Of a stretch of 64,000 bases of DNA, positions 24,932-33,605 are shown piece after piece. This DNA is from Sporomusa malonica (lineage in GTDB: Bacteria; Bacillota; Negativicutes; Sporomusales; Sporomusaceae). The notes under the pieces were generated by a model that saw only the letters and a program-made list of their open reading frames with translations, did no database searches and was not told the origin of the DNA. The stretch is from NCBI RefSeq assembly GCF_041428715.1, contig NZ_CP155572.1. One strand, 5' to 3'. Both the position numbers and the translations under genes were made by a program. Numbering within the stretch: the first letter of the stretch is position 1; the number at the start of each line of letters is the position of its first letter.

Positions 24932-25759
24932 GTGTTAATAGGACTGGGGCCGCTATTGATTGATTGTTTGGAAGTCGGGTTGCAGGAGGATTGCCCCTAT
25001 GGGGATATTACAACCGAAATGCTAGAGTTTTCCGGTCAGGGCAGATTTCGCTTTATAAGCCGTGTTGAGGCTGTTGTTTCCGGTACGCCACGCCTAAAAA
25101 AATTCTTCGAATCAAAAATGCTTCAGGTTGGTGAATATCAGCTTCCCGGCCAAAAAGTTTTACCAGGTGGTGTAATTATTGAAGCTGTGGGAGAGCTTAC
25201 GACATTGTTTAAATTGTGGCGGATTTGCCAGACTTATCTTACTGTGCTGTGCGCAATTGCGACTCGGACAAGTAGGCTGGTAGAGGCCGCTAAAACGGTA
25301 AATTCTGATATTCAGATTGTAGTTGCTACGCGCAAGGCTCATCTGGGAATGCGTATTGATGAAATGGAGGCCGTGTTAGATGGCGGGGCGTTATATCATC
25401 GCAACTCGCTGAGTGATACAATCCTGATAACACAGAATCATCTACGGATACTGGGTGAATTGCCACAGAATCTCTATTCTTTGCAGCACAAAATTGAACT
25501 TGAGCCTAGCAGCGAAGAAGAAGCGTACCGATATGCTAGAGCTGTAGATGTTATGTTGCTTGACCACTTTGAACCTGAGGTTCTTCGTGACGTTACAGGT
25601 AAGCTGCGGGAGATCAATCCCCGGCTGAAACTCGGGGTGGCAGGAGGCGTTACGTTAGAAACGGTAAAAGATTATGCCAGTCACGTAGACATTATTGTGC
25701 TTAGTTCGGTCTTGTACGCTGCGCCGCTTGATATTACCTGTCGGATAGAAAAAGTCTAG
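24932..25759 (+). CDS. modD: ModD, quinolinate phosphoribosyltransferase-like molybdenum-locus protein
   Basis: 275 residues resembling nicotinate-nucleotide pyrophosphorylase folds, in the ModD branch found beside molybdate transport genes. Visible features: EDCPYGDITT near the N-terminus, RKAHLGMR in the middle in place of the NadC RKT-PG region, GGALYHRNSLSD, and the C-terminal GVAGGVTLETV. Its exact reaction is not established. GTG 24932 has GGGGGGAG five bases upstream; the GTG at 24914 lacks a ribosome site. modA follows 18 bases later, but modB and modC are absent. Confidence 0.85.
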   Translation: MLIGLGPLLIDCLEVGLQEDCPYGDITTEMLEFSGQGRFRFISRVEAVVSGTPRLKKFFESKMLQVGEYQLPGQKVLPGGVIIEAVGELTTLFKLWRICQTYLTVLCAIATRTSRLVEAAKTVNSDIQIVVATRKAHLGMRIDEMEAVLDGGALYHRNSLSDTILITQNHLRILGELPQNLYSLQHKIELEPSSEEEAYRYARAVDVMLLDHFEPEVLRDVTGKLREINPRLKLGVAGGVTLETVKDYASHVDIIVLSSVLYAAPLDITCRIEKV

Positions 25760-25777
25760 AGGAGGTTAAGTACCAAA

Positions 25778-26584
25778 GTGAAGACAAAACTAATTACGGT
25801 TTTATTATTCATGTTGATTGCAGTTATCGTACTCACTGGTTGCGGCGGGAACAAGGAGGTTTCCTCTCAGGCTGCCCAGCAGACACCGGTTGAGTTGAAT
25901 GTCTCGGCTGCACTGGGTTTGAAAGAAGCTTTGCTGGATATTCAGAAAGACTATGAGGGAAAAAATCCTAATATCAAAATTATCTATAATTTGGCAGCTT
26001 CCGGGATTCTCGCAACTCAGATTGAGCAGGGCGCACCTGCAGATCTATTTATTGCGGCAGCTAATAAGCAATTAAACGACCTACAGGCAAAAGGGTTGCT
26101 AATGTCCAATACCCGCCGGCCTTTGGTCGGTAATGAATTAGTGCTTATTACAGCCAAAAATGCGCAATTATCGCTCAAGAGTTTTCAAGATATTGAAAAG
26201 GTAAAGAGTTTCGGACTGGGTGCTCCGGAAACGGTACCTGCCGGCCAATACGGTATGGAGGTTCTAAAAAAAATTGGGATTTGGGATGTTGTAAAAGACA
26301 GGGCCGTACTTGCCAAAGATGTTCGCACCATCTTAACTCATGTTGAGACTGGTAATGTCGACGGAGGGATTGTGTTTTCCACCGTGGCGGCGACTAGCGA
26401 TAAGGTGGTTGTTGTTGCCAGAGCACCGGCAGGTTCGAATGAGCCGATTGTTTTTCCGGCTGCAGTATTAAGCAATGCCAAAAAACCTCAAGCTGCAGAT
26501 GAGTTTCTGACCTATCTCGCTGGCCCTGAGGGAATGAAGGTATTTGTAAAGTACGGATTTAAAGCCATAGGTGCGAATCAATAA
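25778..26584 (+). CDS. modA: Molybdate-binding lipoprotein ModA
   Basis: 268-residue extracellular binding protein. The lipoprotein signal ends LTGC (Cys22). The mature part has the ModA pattern: SAALGLKEAL, NLAASGILATQIEQGAPADLFIAA, NELVLI, and VETGNVDGGIVFST. AGGAGG lies 12 bases before GTG 25778. It pairs with modD, but no permease or ATPase gene follows; ddl is next, after a gap. ModBC must be elsewhere, or another permease is shared. Confidence 0.92.
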   Translation: MKTKLITVLLFMLIAVIVLTGCGGNKEVSSQAAQQTPVELNVSAALGLKEALLDIQKDYEGKNPNIKIIYNLAASGILATQIEQGAPADLFIAAANKQLNDLQAKGLLMSNTRRPLVGNELVLITAKNAQLSLKSFQDIEKVKSFGLGAPETVPAGQYGMEVLKKIGIWDVVKDRAVLAKDVRTILTHVETGNVDGGIVFSTVAATSDKVVVVARAPAGSNEPIVFPAAVLSNAKKPQAADEFLTYLAGPEGMKVFVKYGFKAIGANQ

Positions 26585-26713
26585 AGACTTCCATCCCAGT
26601 GACCTGACACCATTTTTTTCTCAGATAAGTTTATCCTGTTTAAAATACTAGCAGGGATAATCTTTCGAAAGATGAAATAAATTAAGGTAATAAGGGTAAT
26701 GGGAGATGGTCTT

Positions 26714-27811
26714 TTGAAGAAGGTTAACGTCGGGATTTTATTCGGAGGTAAGTCGGCTGAGCATGAAGTTTCCTTACAGTCGGCAAAAAACGTTATTGAT
26801 GCGATCGATAAAGAAAAGTATGATGTAACCTTAATTGGCATAGACAAAACCGGGCAGTGGTACTTAAATGACAGCTCGCAATTTCTGCTCAATAGTAATG
26901 ATCCGAAAACTATTGCGCTAAGTAAAACGGGAAAAGATGTAGTATTAGTGCCTGGGAAGGAAAGTCAAAAACTTTTACATATTGCCGATAGCCGGATAAG
27001 CGGCAATATTGATGTTGTTTTTCCGATTCTGCACGGCCCATATGGTGAGGATGGTACGGTTCAGGGGCTGCTGAAATTAGCAAATGTCCCCTTTGTCGGG
27101 GCAGGGGTTTTGGGATCTGCGGTTGGTATGGACAAAGATGTAACTAAACGTCTCTTGCGGGATGCGGGTATTCCTATTGCTAAATTTTTGGTTGTGTATA
27201 AGTGGAATCAGGCTCAGTTAAACTTTGACGAAATTTCACAGTATCTAGGCTTGCCGCTCTTTGTCAAGCCAGCAAACGCGGGGTCTTCCGTCGGTGTCAG
27301 TAAGGTGAAAACTGAGCAACAGTTTATCAACGCTGTTGAAGAGGCATTTAGATTTGATACCAAGGTGCTAATTGAGGAGTTTATTGCAGGCCGGGAAGTG
27401 GAGTGTGCTGTTTTAGGTAACGAGATGCCAATTGCCTCCAGGATTGGAGAGATTATCGCCCAGCAAGAATTTTACTCTTATGAAGCAAAGTACATAGATG
27501 AGAATGGGGCTGTTTTGTCTATTCCAGCAAAAATCCCTAGTGAGGTAGAAAAAGCGATTCAGGAGCTAGCGATCAAGGCATTTAAGGTACTTTGCTGCGA
27601 AGGAATGGCCAGAGTAGATTTTTTCCTGACGAAAGATAATAAAGCAATTATTAATGAAATTAATACCATTCCAGGTTTTACGAAAATTAGTATGTATCCA
27701 AAGCTGTGGGAAATCAGCGGCATCAGTTATCCTGAGTTAATTGATAAACTCATCCAGTTAGCACTTGAGCGGCATGCTAGAGAGCAGCAATTAAAAACAT
27801 CTTACGTCTAA
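26714..27811 (+). CDS. ddl: D-alanine--D-alanine ligase
   Basis: Cytoplasmic ATP-grasp ligase making D-Ala-D-Ala for peptidoglycan, 365 residues. Visible: GGKSAEHEVSLQSA at the N-terminus, HGPYGEDGTVQG, KPANAGSSVGVSKV, and EFYSYEAKYID, whose Tyr is typical of D-Ala-D-Ala rather than D-Ala-D-Lac ligases. The metal-binding end is INEINTIPGFT. TTG 26714 is preferred to ATG 26699 because GGGAG is eight bases upstream and the family N-terminus begins there. Confidence 0.93.
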   Translation: MKKVNVGILFGGKSAEHEVSLQSAKNVIDAIDKEKYDVTLIGIDKTGQWYLNDSSQFLLNSNDPKTIALSKTGKDVVLVPGKESQKLLHIADSRISGNIDVVFPILHGPYGEDGTVQGLLKLANVPFVGAGVLGSAVGMDKDVTKRLLRDAGIPIAKFLVVYKWNQAQLNFDEISQYLGLPLFVKPANAGSSVGVSKVKTEQQFINAVEEAFRFDTKVLIEEFIAGREVECAVLGNEMPIASRIGEIIAQQEFYSYEAKYIDENGAVLSIPAKIPSEVEKAIQELAIKAFKVLCCEGMARVDFFLTKDNKAIINEINTIPGFTKISMYPKLWEISGISYPELIDKLIQLALERHAREQQLKTSYV

Positions 27812-27826
27812 ACGGGTTCTTTGTTG

Positions 27827-27863
27827 GCGCCCATGACTGTTTGTACAGGCATGGGTGCTATTT
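27827..27863 (+). terminator. Terminator after ddl
   Basis: Stem GCGCCCATG / CATGGGTGC (one G-U pair) followed by TATTTTG. Confidence 0.65.
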
Positions 27864-27970
27864 TGCATTCAAATGAAAGGGAATACACGCGTCCATATCG
27901 AACGTTAATAAAAATACTATGTAAATAATAGTTATTAGTAAATGATGAAATCGGGTTGGCGATAATGTAA

Positions 27971-29704
27971 ATGATAACGCAAGTTTTCTTGATAGTTTTA
28001 GTGACGTTGGTGTCAATTATTTCTAATGGGTTATTTAATACCGTATCTGCAGGGGAAAAGTCTAAACATAACATTTACCCTATAACTGATTTTGAATTGA
28101 TGGAAGATGCAGGTGGCCAATATAGTATTGATACCATAAGATCACCTGGCTTTACTAATCAATTTAAGCAATATCCCCATGAAGTAATTTCTCTAGGTAT
28201 TACCAAGTCTGTGTACTGGATACGCTTTCAGCTGCCGCCCAATGATCCCCAAACGATGACTGCCAGTCAATTGCTACAGTTCAAAAATCCGAATATTGAC
28301 AAGATCGACCTATTTATACCCATTGCTGACCAGAATGCGGCTTCGGGTTTACATTATCTTACAAGAGCAGTAGGCGTAAGTAGACCGGCAGCGAGCAGAG
28401 ACGTTCTGGATAACACCTGGGTATTTTCTATTCCCGATCAATACCGGCAAGATCAGTTTTTGTATCTTCGGCTTGAAAGTAGTTCGGCTTTGCGGCTGCC
28501 TGTTGTACTATGGCGGGAGAATTCATTTATCACAGAGGCTTTTTTGAAAAATATCGGTTTTGGTATTTTCTATGGGATTCTCCTAGCTATGCTTTTTTTT
28601 AATCTTTTTATATTTTTTGTTTTGCGAGATAAAGCCTACTTGTTTTATGTTTTATATATTGGCTTCATGTTGCTGTATCAGTTTCAGGTGCATGGCTATC
28701 TAAGGCTGTGGTTGGACATTTCCTATGAACTGTATAATGCCATTTTTTGGGTATGGTTAGCTGCTGCATTTATCTCGTCGATTTACTTTACTCATCATTT
28801 TCTGCAAGTTCGCAGTGAAAATACCCTTTGGAATAAGATTAGGGCAGCACTTTTGGTAACAGCCCTACTGCAGGGTATCTTAGGTGTTTGCGGCTATAAT
28901 ATTTGGGCTAACCAAATTGCACACGGTTTGGGTTTGGCAGGACCACTTGTGATCATGGTGCTGGCTGTTTTTCGTTTGCGTCAGGGTTTTCGGCCAGCCC
29001 GTTTTTATCTGCTTGCCTGGGGCGTGCTCTCAATAGGAATTGTAGTATGGGTGCTGGCAGCGTATATACCAGATACATTTTCTGCTGTCAATTATCTATT
29101 GGTTGCAACAGCTTGTGAATCAATATTGCTTTCCTTTGCTTTATCGGACAGATTTAAAACTTTACGGTTAAAAGAAGCTGCCTTGACGAAGAACATGCAG
29201 TATTACCGGGATTTAAGCCTTACTGATGAACTGACCGGCTTGTATAATAAACGGTACTTAACAGAGCTACTGGGACGGGAAGTAGATACAGCACTGCAGG
29301 ATGGCAGGCTATTGACACTCATGGTGATTGACATTGATCACTTCAAAACGTATAACGATAGTTACGGTCATTGGCAAGGCGATCAAGTGCTGATTCGGCT
29401 TGGTAACGTTCTGCTGAATGAACTGGAAAAATCGCAGCCAGCTTTTCGGTATGGCGGTGAAGAGTTTGTTGTCTTGCTGCCTAATACCAATTGTGATGAC
29501 GCCATACGGATTGCAGATGGTATTCGGGAAAAGATCCAGACTGAAGAGTTTACGCTTGATCCTAATGTGACGGTAACAGTGACAGCCAGTGTCGGTTTAG
29601 CAGAGTTAACCTGTGATGACAATGCTGAGAAGCTATTTCAGCGTGCTGATGAAGCGCTGTATAAAGCTAAGGCAGCCGGAAGAAACCAGGTTGCATGTTT
29701 ATAA
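27971..29704 (+). CDS. 7TMR-DISM membrane diguanylate cyclase (GGDEF)
   Basis: 577 residues. A signal peptide ends about residue 27. An extracellular 7TMR-DISMED2-like sensor domain spans to about 180, seven TM helices about 185-395, then a GGDEF domain with GGEEF at 495-499. The residues before GGEEF read KSQPAFRY, so the RxxD inhibitory I-site is missing and feedback inhibition by c-di-GMP is unlikely. Start ATG 27971 has no strong ribosome site. It stands just before the Wsp-like chemosensory operon, which also makes c-di-GMP, but a 243-base gap with a strong hairpin separates them. Confidence 0.92.
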   Translation: MITQVFLIVLVTLVSIISNGLFNTVSAGEKSKHNIYPITDFELMEDAGGQYSIDTIRSPGFTNQFKQYPHEVISLGITKSVYWIRFQLPPNDPQTMTASQLLQFKNPNIDKIDLFIPIADQNAASGLHYLTRAVGVSRPAASRDVLDNTWVFSIPDQYRQDQFLYLRLESSSALRLPVVLWRENSFITEAFLKNIGFGIFYGILLAMLFFNLFIFFVLRDKAYLFYVLYIGFMLLYQFQVHGYLRLWLDISYELYNAIFWVWLAAAFISSIYFTHHFLQVRSENTLWNKIRAALLVTALLQGILGVCGYNIWANQIAHGLGLAGPLVIMVLAVFRLRQGFRPARFYLLAWGVLSIGIVVWVLAAYIPDTFSAVNYLLVATACESILLSFALSDRFKTLRLKEAALTKNMQYYRDLSLTDELTGLYNKRYLTELLGREVDTALQDGRLLTLMVIDIDHFKTYNDSYGHWQGDQVLIRLGNVLLNELEKSQPAFRYGGEEFVVLLPNTNCDDAIRIADGIREKIQTEEFTLDPNVTVTVTASVGLAELTCDDNAEKLFQRADEALYKAKAAGRNQVACL

Positions 29705-29754
29705 CCGGCATTCGAAATATGAGTTATGAGATTTGTCGAATGTTACAACTTTAT

Positions 29755-29797
29755 GGAAGAAGACCAAAAGATTTAAGTTGTCTTTTGGTCTTCTTCC
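29755..29797 (+). terminator. Strong hairpin after the diguanylate cyclase gene
   Basis: Perfect 17-bp stem (GGAAGAAGACCAAAAGA and complement) with a 9-base loop. No long T-run follows, but the stem contains T-rich arms and lies 50 bases past the stop. Confidence 0.6.
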
Positions 29798-29947
29798 ATT
29801 GCCGGCTTGCAGTATACGCTAACTTCTTTTCAACACTATTGATCTGTTAAACTCTGGTTATTATCAAGAAAAAACCTAGTAAAATAGAATAGCATCATGC
29901 TATATTATAGAGAAATATGGCATAAATGAGGGAGGTGTAAGCAAAAG

Positions 29948-30466
29948 GTGGTGGAGGGATCATTAAGAAGTGACACTATTCTTAGTCAGATTGGCAGCCG
30001 TAGCCAGGCAGAGAAGATAGTTGAAATAGATGAAAAAATGATTAATTTTTTGGTTTTTCAACTGGGGAAGTATTTATTTGCTTTCCATGGCAGTCAAGCT
30101 CGTGAAATTCTGCCTTTTACGGGGATAACCTGGATTCCCGGTGCAACTGCGTTAATCCCAGGGGTGATTAATGTACGGGGTGATGTGGCGGCGGTGCTTG
30201 ATTTAAAGCAGGTACTTAGTATTAGTGAAACCGGGAGAGGGGTAACAGGTGGTTTTTTTGTAATGGTACGGGAAGGGGACGGACGAAACGGAATTTTGGT
30301 GGATAATATTGTGGATGTTGTGGATGTACCGGTATCTGCAAATGTGCAGCTGCTGCCAACCATGGACGAACGTTTCAGGCGTTTTGCATCAAGTCAGTTT
30401 GAATATGAAAATAAAATGGTAACAGTGTTGGATGTTGTCTGGATTATAGAAAAGGTAAATTCCTAA
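29948..30466 (+). CDS. cheW: CheW-like coupling protein
   Basis: 172 residues: a 30-residue N-terminal extension, then a CheW domain (FLVFQLGKYLFAFHGSQAREILPF, GVINVRGDVAAVLDL, GILVDNIVDVVDV). It should bridge the receptor and CheA encoded downstream. GTG 29948 lies ten bases after GGAGGTG. First gene of the chemosensory operon. Confidence 0.9.
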   Translation: MVEGSLRSDTILSQIGSRSQAEKIVEIDEKMINFLVFQLGKYLFAFHGSQAREILPFTGITWIPGATALIPGVINVRGDVAAVLDLKQVLSISETGRGVTGGFFVMVREGDGRNGILVDNIVDVVDVPVSANVQLLPTMDERFRRFASSQFEYENKMVTVLDVVWIIEKVNS

Positions 30467-30473
30467 CGAGGTT

Positions 30474-30869
30474 ATGAATGTGGAACAGAATGAACTCCAA
30501 CTATTGGTTTTTTCGATAGGGGACACTCGCTATGGTATTGATATTGACCAAATTGCTTATTTAATGAATTTTGATGTTGCCGGGAATGCTGTAGGTTTTG
30601 AACAATTGATGGCTATAGGTTCTTCAGCAGACTGCAATTATTCAAAAATGCTAATTATTAAACAAAAAACAGGGACGCCTATCCTGATTAATGAGCCTGA
30701 CGAGGTAGCAATATTCTCGGTACACGATATTCGCAGACTGCCTGATATTCTGACTAAATGGGCGGGAAATAAAGGCGTATGGGGACTTTTGCCGCAGGAG
30801 CGCGGTGTAATAATACTGATTGACTTTTATAAAAATCAACTGTTTAATCCGATGACTAACCCGCTCTAA
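30474..30869 (+). CDS. Small CheW-related protein
   Basis: 131 residues starting with a CheW-like strand pattern (LQLLVFSIGDTRYGIDIDQIAYLM), but without the usual GxxxxRG...DL core; the rest is divergent. It begins seven bases after the first cheW stop. By analogy with Wsp systems, which have two CheW proteins, it may be a second coupling or adaptor protein. Confidence in that role is moderate. Confidence 0.7.
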   Translation: MNVEQNELQLLVFSIGDTRYGIDIDQIAYLMNFDVAGNAVGFEQLMAIGSSADCNYSKMLIIKQKTGTPILINEPDEVAIFSVHDIRRLPDILTKWAGNKGVWGLLPQERGVIILIDFYKNQLFNPMTNPL

Positions 30870-30904
30870 GACTCCCGTCCTCTATAGGCGGGAGTTAAGA
30901 GCGG
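30861..30904 (+). terminator. Compound hairpin at the end of the second cheW-like gene
   Basis: Nested stems CCGCTCT / AGAGCGG and CTCCCG / CGGGAG spanning the stop codon. No T-run follows. It may be a processing hairpin within the operon. Confidence 0.5.
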
Positions 30905-30924
30905 CTAAGTCCCTGGATAAGGTC

Positions 30925-30969
30925 GACTAAACTTCAGATGGGGTTAAAAACCCCACCTGAAGCTAAGTC
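30925..30969. repeat. 21-bp imperfect inverted repeat between cheW-like and receptor genes
   Basis: GACTAAACTTCAGATGGGGTT (in two parts: GACTAAACTTCAG and ATGGGGTT) pairs with 30949-30969, 17 of 21 positions, around an AAA loop. Together with the hairpin at 30861 it fills the 169-base gap. It could be a transposon end remnant, a dispersed palindromic unit or an RNA regulator. Confidence 0.55.
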
Positions 30970-31038
30970 TCTCTTTATCGACTTGCAAGTAGTAGTAATA
31001 ATCAGATATGAGGTACAGTCATATAAGGGGAGGGTAAA

Positions 31039-32565
31039 ATGAACAGTAGTCTTAAGGTAAAGATAATCGGACTTATGGCTCTTTTTATGTGTTGCTTAGT
31101 GGCAGTATTATCCTATGTTTCTGTTTCGGGTACGCTTCAGCGGGGGGAAGTCCGTTTGCACGAATACCAGGATATGCTTTATAAACAAAAAACAGATAAC
31201 ATGAAAAATCTTGTTGAATCGATCTCCAGCACTGCTTCCTTAATGTCAGAGGAAGAGGCAAAACAATTTGTGCGTAATACCCGCTATGGCAGTGATGGTT
31301 ACTTTTTGGTCATTAATACGAATGGCAGTATGGCGGTTCATATTGATCGAGCTTTAGAGGGACAAGCTCTATCAAGCATAAAAGATGCAGAGAATAATGC
31401 TTTTTTACTGAAACTTCTTGAACAATGCAAAGAGAAGGGCGAAGGTACAGTACAATATGTTTGGATGAAACCAGGTTCCACAAAAACCGAGTCCAAATTA
31501 TCCTATGGTAAAACCGTTGGCAAGTGGAATTGGATCGTGGTGACAGGCGTATACCTTGATGACGTGGAGACCGCTGTCCATAAAGAGGAAAACTATATTC
31601 AACAAGAGATATGGCATACGGTTGAAAGATATCTGCTGATATCAGCCTTTGCCCTTGTACTTATTATTGCTGTAGCAGGGTTCTTTATTAACCGCTACAT
31701 AACCCAGCCATTGGCTGGAGCCATTACAAAAGTAAATACTTATGCGGCAAAAATGGATGAAACAGTAACAAACCAGGCAAGTTTTTCTATTGAGCTGTCA
31801 TCCTCGGTTAGTGAGATTTCTGCAACTATGGAGGAATTTTCCTCTTCGGGTATTTTAATTACCAACCATAGTCAGGGAGTGGCCGATAGCGCTACGCAGA
31901 CTTTGCAGAGAACCCGGCAAGGAGTTGCCGAGGTTGAAGCATTGATGGAAAAAATGAAGGAAATCTATAGTGATAACCAAGTTAATATTCAGGAGATTGT
32001 TGCTTTAGGTCATCGGTCGAAGGAAGTTAACAAAATTATGGAGTTTATTAATAATATTGCTAACCAGACCCGGCTGATTGCCTTTAATGCCGCTCTAGAG
32101 GCAGCCAGTGCCGGAGATGCTGGCAAACGTTTTGGGGTAGTTGCTTTGGAAATCAGGCGTTTGGCAGATAGTGTTATGGAATCAACAAAGGAGATCGAAA
32201 CCAAGATTAATGAAATTGTTGCGGCAGTGAGCCGGCAGGTAGTTGCTTCCGAAAAGAATACCAAAGGGATTGAAGATGGGATGTCTTATTCGGAGCGTAC
32301 TGTTTCTATTATCTATGACATAGAGAATGCAGCAGATCAGACAACAGATGCCGTTCGCCAAATTGTTCTTTCTATCCAACAGCAGCAAACAGCCGGCGAG
32401 CAGGTACTGACGGCATTAAGGCAGATTAAGCAAGGGACAAATGATAATACTGCTATGATACAACAAACAAAAACGATTAGTAAGGAATTGGCTAAGCTGG
32501 CCGAGGAACTGGAACGTGTAGTTGATAATGGAAAAAAGGTTGCAGCAGATCAAGCTAGCAGTTAG
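31039..32565 (+). CDS. Methyl-accepting chemotaxis protein with single Cache domain
   Basis: 508 residues. TM1 is about 9-30. A periplasmic sCache-type sensor follows (GSDGYFLVINTNGS, about 90-105), then TM2 about 195-217, a short HAMP-like stretch and a long coiled signalling domain. The tip carries NQTRLIAFNAALEAASAGDAGKRFG, a variant of the usual NLLALNAAIEAARAGE. AGGGGAGGG precedes ATG 31039. It is the likely input of the Wsp-like pathway, comparable to WspA. Confidence 0.93.
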   Translation: MNSSLKVKIIGLMALFMCCLVAVLSYVSVSGTLQRGEVRLHEYQDMLYKQKTDNMKNLVESISSTASLMSEEEAKQFVRNTRYGSDGYFLVINTNGSMAVHIDRALEGQALSSIKDAENNAFLLKLLEQCKEKGEGTVQYVWMKPGSTKTESKLSYGKTVGKWNWIVVTGVYLDDVETAVHKEENYIQQEIWHTVERYLLISAFALVLIIAVAGFFINRYITQPLAGAITKVNTYAAKMDETVTNQASFSIELSSSVSEISATMEEFSSSGILITNHSQGVADSATQTLQRTRQGVAEVEALMEKMKEIYSDNQVNIQEIVALGHRSKEVNKIMEFINNIANQTRLIAFNAALEAASAGDAGKRFGVVALEIRRLADSVMESTKEIETKINEIVAAVSRQVVASEKNTKGIEDGMSYSERTVSIIYDIENAADQTTDAVRQIVLSIQQQQTAGEQVLTALRQIKQGTNDNTAMIQQTKTISKELAKLAEELERVVDNGKKVAADQASS

Positions 32566-32576
32566 GCGGGGATTCT

Positions 32577-33605
32577 ATGAATGTTCGGAAGAATTATGTT
32601 AGGGTGCTTATCGTGGACGACTGCCCTGTTGTAAGGGAATTTATGATTGGACTATTAGCTGAGGAGTCCGGCATTCAAGTAGTCGGTGAGGCGACAAATG
32701 GCGAAGAAGGGGTGAAGCTTGCTTTTCTTCTGCGGCCTGATCTAATTATTATGGATATCGAGATGCCTGTGATGAACGGATTAGAAGCGATTGAAGCCAT
32801 CATGCAGAATAATCCTACTCCAATAATGGTTGTCACCTCATATGGCGATGCTAGCCTGGCATATGAAGCGGTAAGTAGAGGCGCCTTAGAGGTAGTTGAA
32901 AAACCTAGTATCGATTCTGCGCATTGCCAGCAATTTATTCATAAGATAAAATTGCTGGCTGGGGTTAAAGTAATCAAACATATTACTGGAAACAAACAGG
33001 TGAGGCAGAACGATATTATAATGGAGCAACGAACAAACCGCCGCTCTAAAGCGGTAGCCATTGCATCCTCATTAGGTGGTTCAAGGGTATTGGAAACTAT
33101 TCTATCACAACTATCTGCCGACTTTCCGGTTCCTATTGTTGTCGCGCAGCATATTTCTGAAGGTTTTGCAGAAGCATTGGCAGACTGGCTCAATCACAAG
33201 ACGCCACTTGACGTAAGGGTGGCATCGCAGGCAGAACCATTGACTCCAGGCAGAGTATTAATTATCCCTCCGGAATATAACGCGCAGGTTGGCGTAAACG
33301 GAAATATTGAGCTATTACCTTGTTTACCCGGGAACATCTACCATCCTTCTTGTGATATGCTGCTTTCTTCTGTGGCGCAAGTATATCGGGATAGAGCAAT
33401 AGGTGTAATTCTTACAGGCATGGGGCAGGACGGAGTTAAGGGAATGCAAGCAATTAAAACCGGTGGCGGGGCTACAATAGCTCAAAACGAGCAAACTTCG
33501 CTAATCTACAATATGCCCAGACTGGTAATAGAAGGTGGTTTAGCAGATTATGTTGTGGCGGCAAGTGATATTGCAACTACACTGGCTAGGGTGGCTGTCT
33601 TATGA
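32577..33605 (+). CDS. cheB: CheB protein-glutamate methylesterase
   Basis: 342 residues: a receiver domain with Asp60 (LIIMDIEMP), then a methylesterase domain with the catalytic set in SSLGGS, QHIS and TGMGQDG. It removes methyl groups from the receptor for adaptation. It starts 11 bases after the receptor gene and overlaps cheR by four bases (ATGA). It corresponds to WspF in Wsp systems. Confidence 0.93.
   Translation: MNVRKNYVRVLIVDDCPVVREFMIGLLAEESGIQVVGEATNGEEGVKLAFLLRPDLIIMDIEMPVMNGLEAIEAIMQNNPTPIMVVTSYGDASLAYEAVSRGALEVVEKPSIDSAHCQQFIHKIKLLAGVKVIKHITGNKQVRQNDIIMEQRTNRRSKAVAIASSLGGSRVLETILSQLSADFPVPIVVAQHISEGFAEALADWLNHKTPLDVRVASQAEPLTPGRVLIIPPEYNAQVGVNGNIELLPCLPGNIYHPSCDMLLSSVAQVYRDRAIGVILTGMGQDGVKGMQAIKTGGGATIAQNEQTSLIYNMPRLVIEGGLADYVVAASDIATTLARVAVL

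Noticed and set aside
26714..27811. Vancomycin-resistance type D-Ala-D-Lac ligase
   Set aside because: The omega loop has the EFYSYEAKY form typical of ordinary Ddl, and no vanH or vanX neighbours occur.
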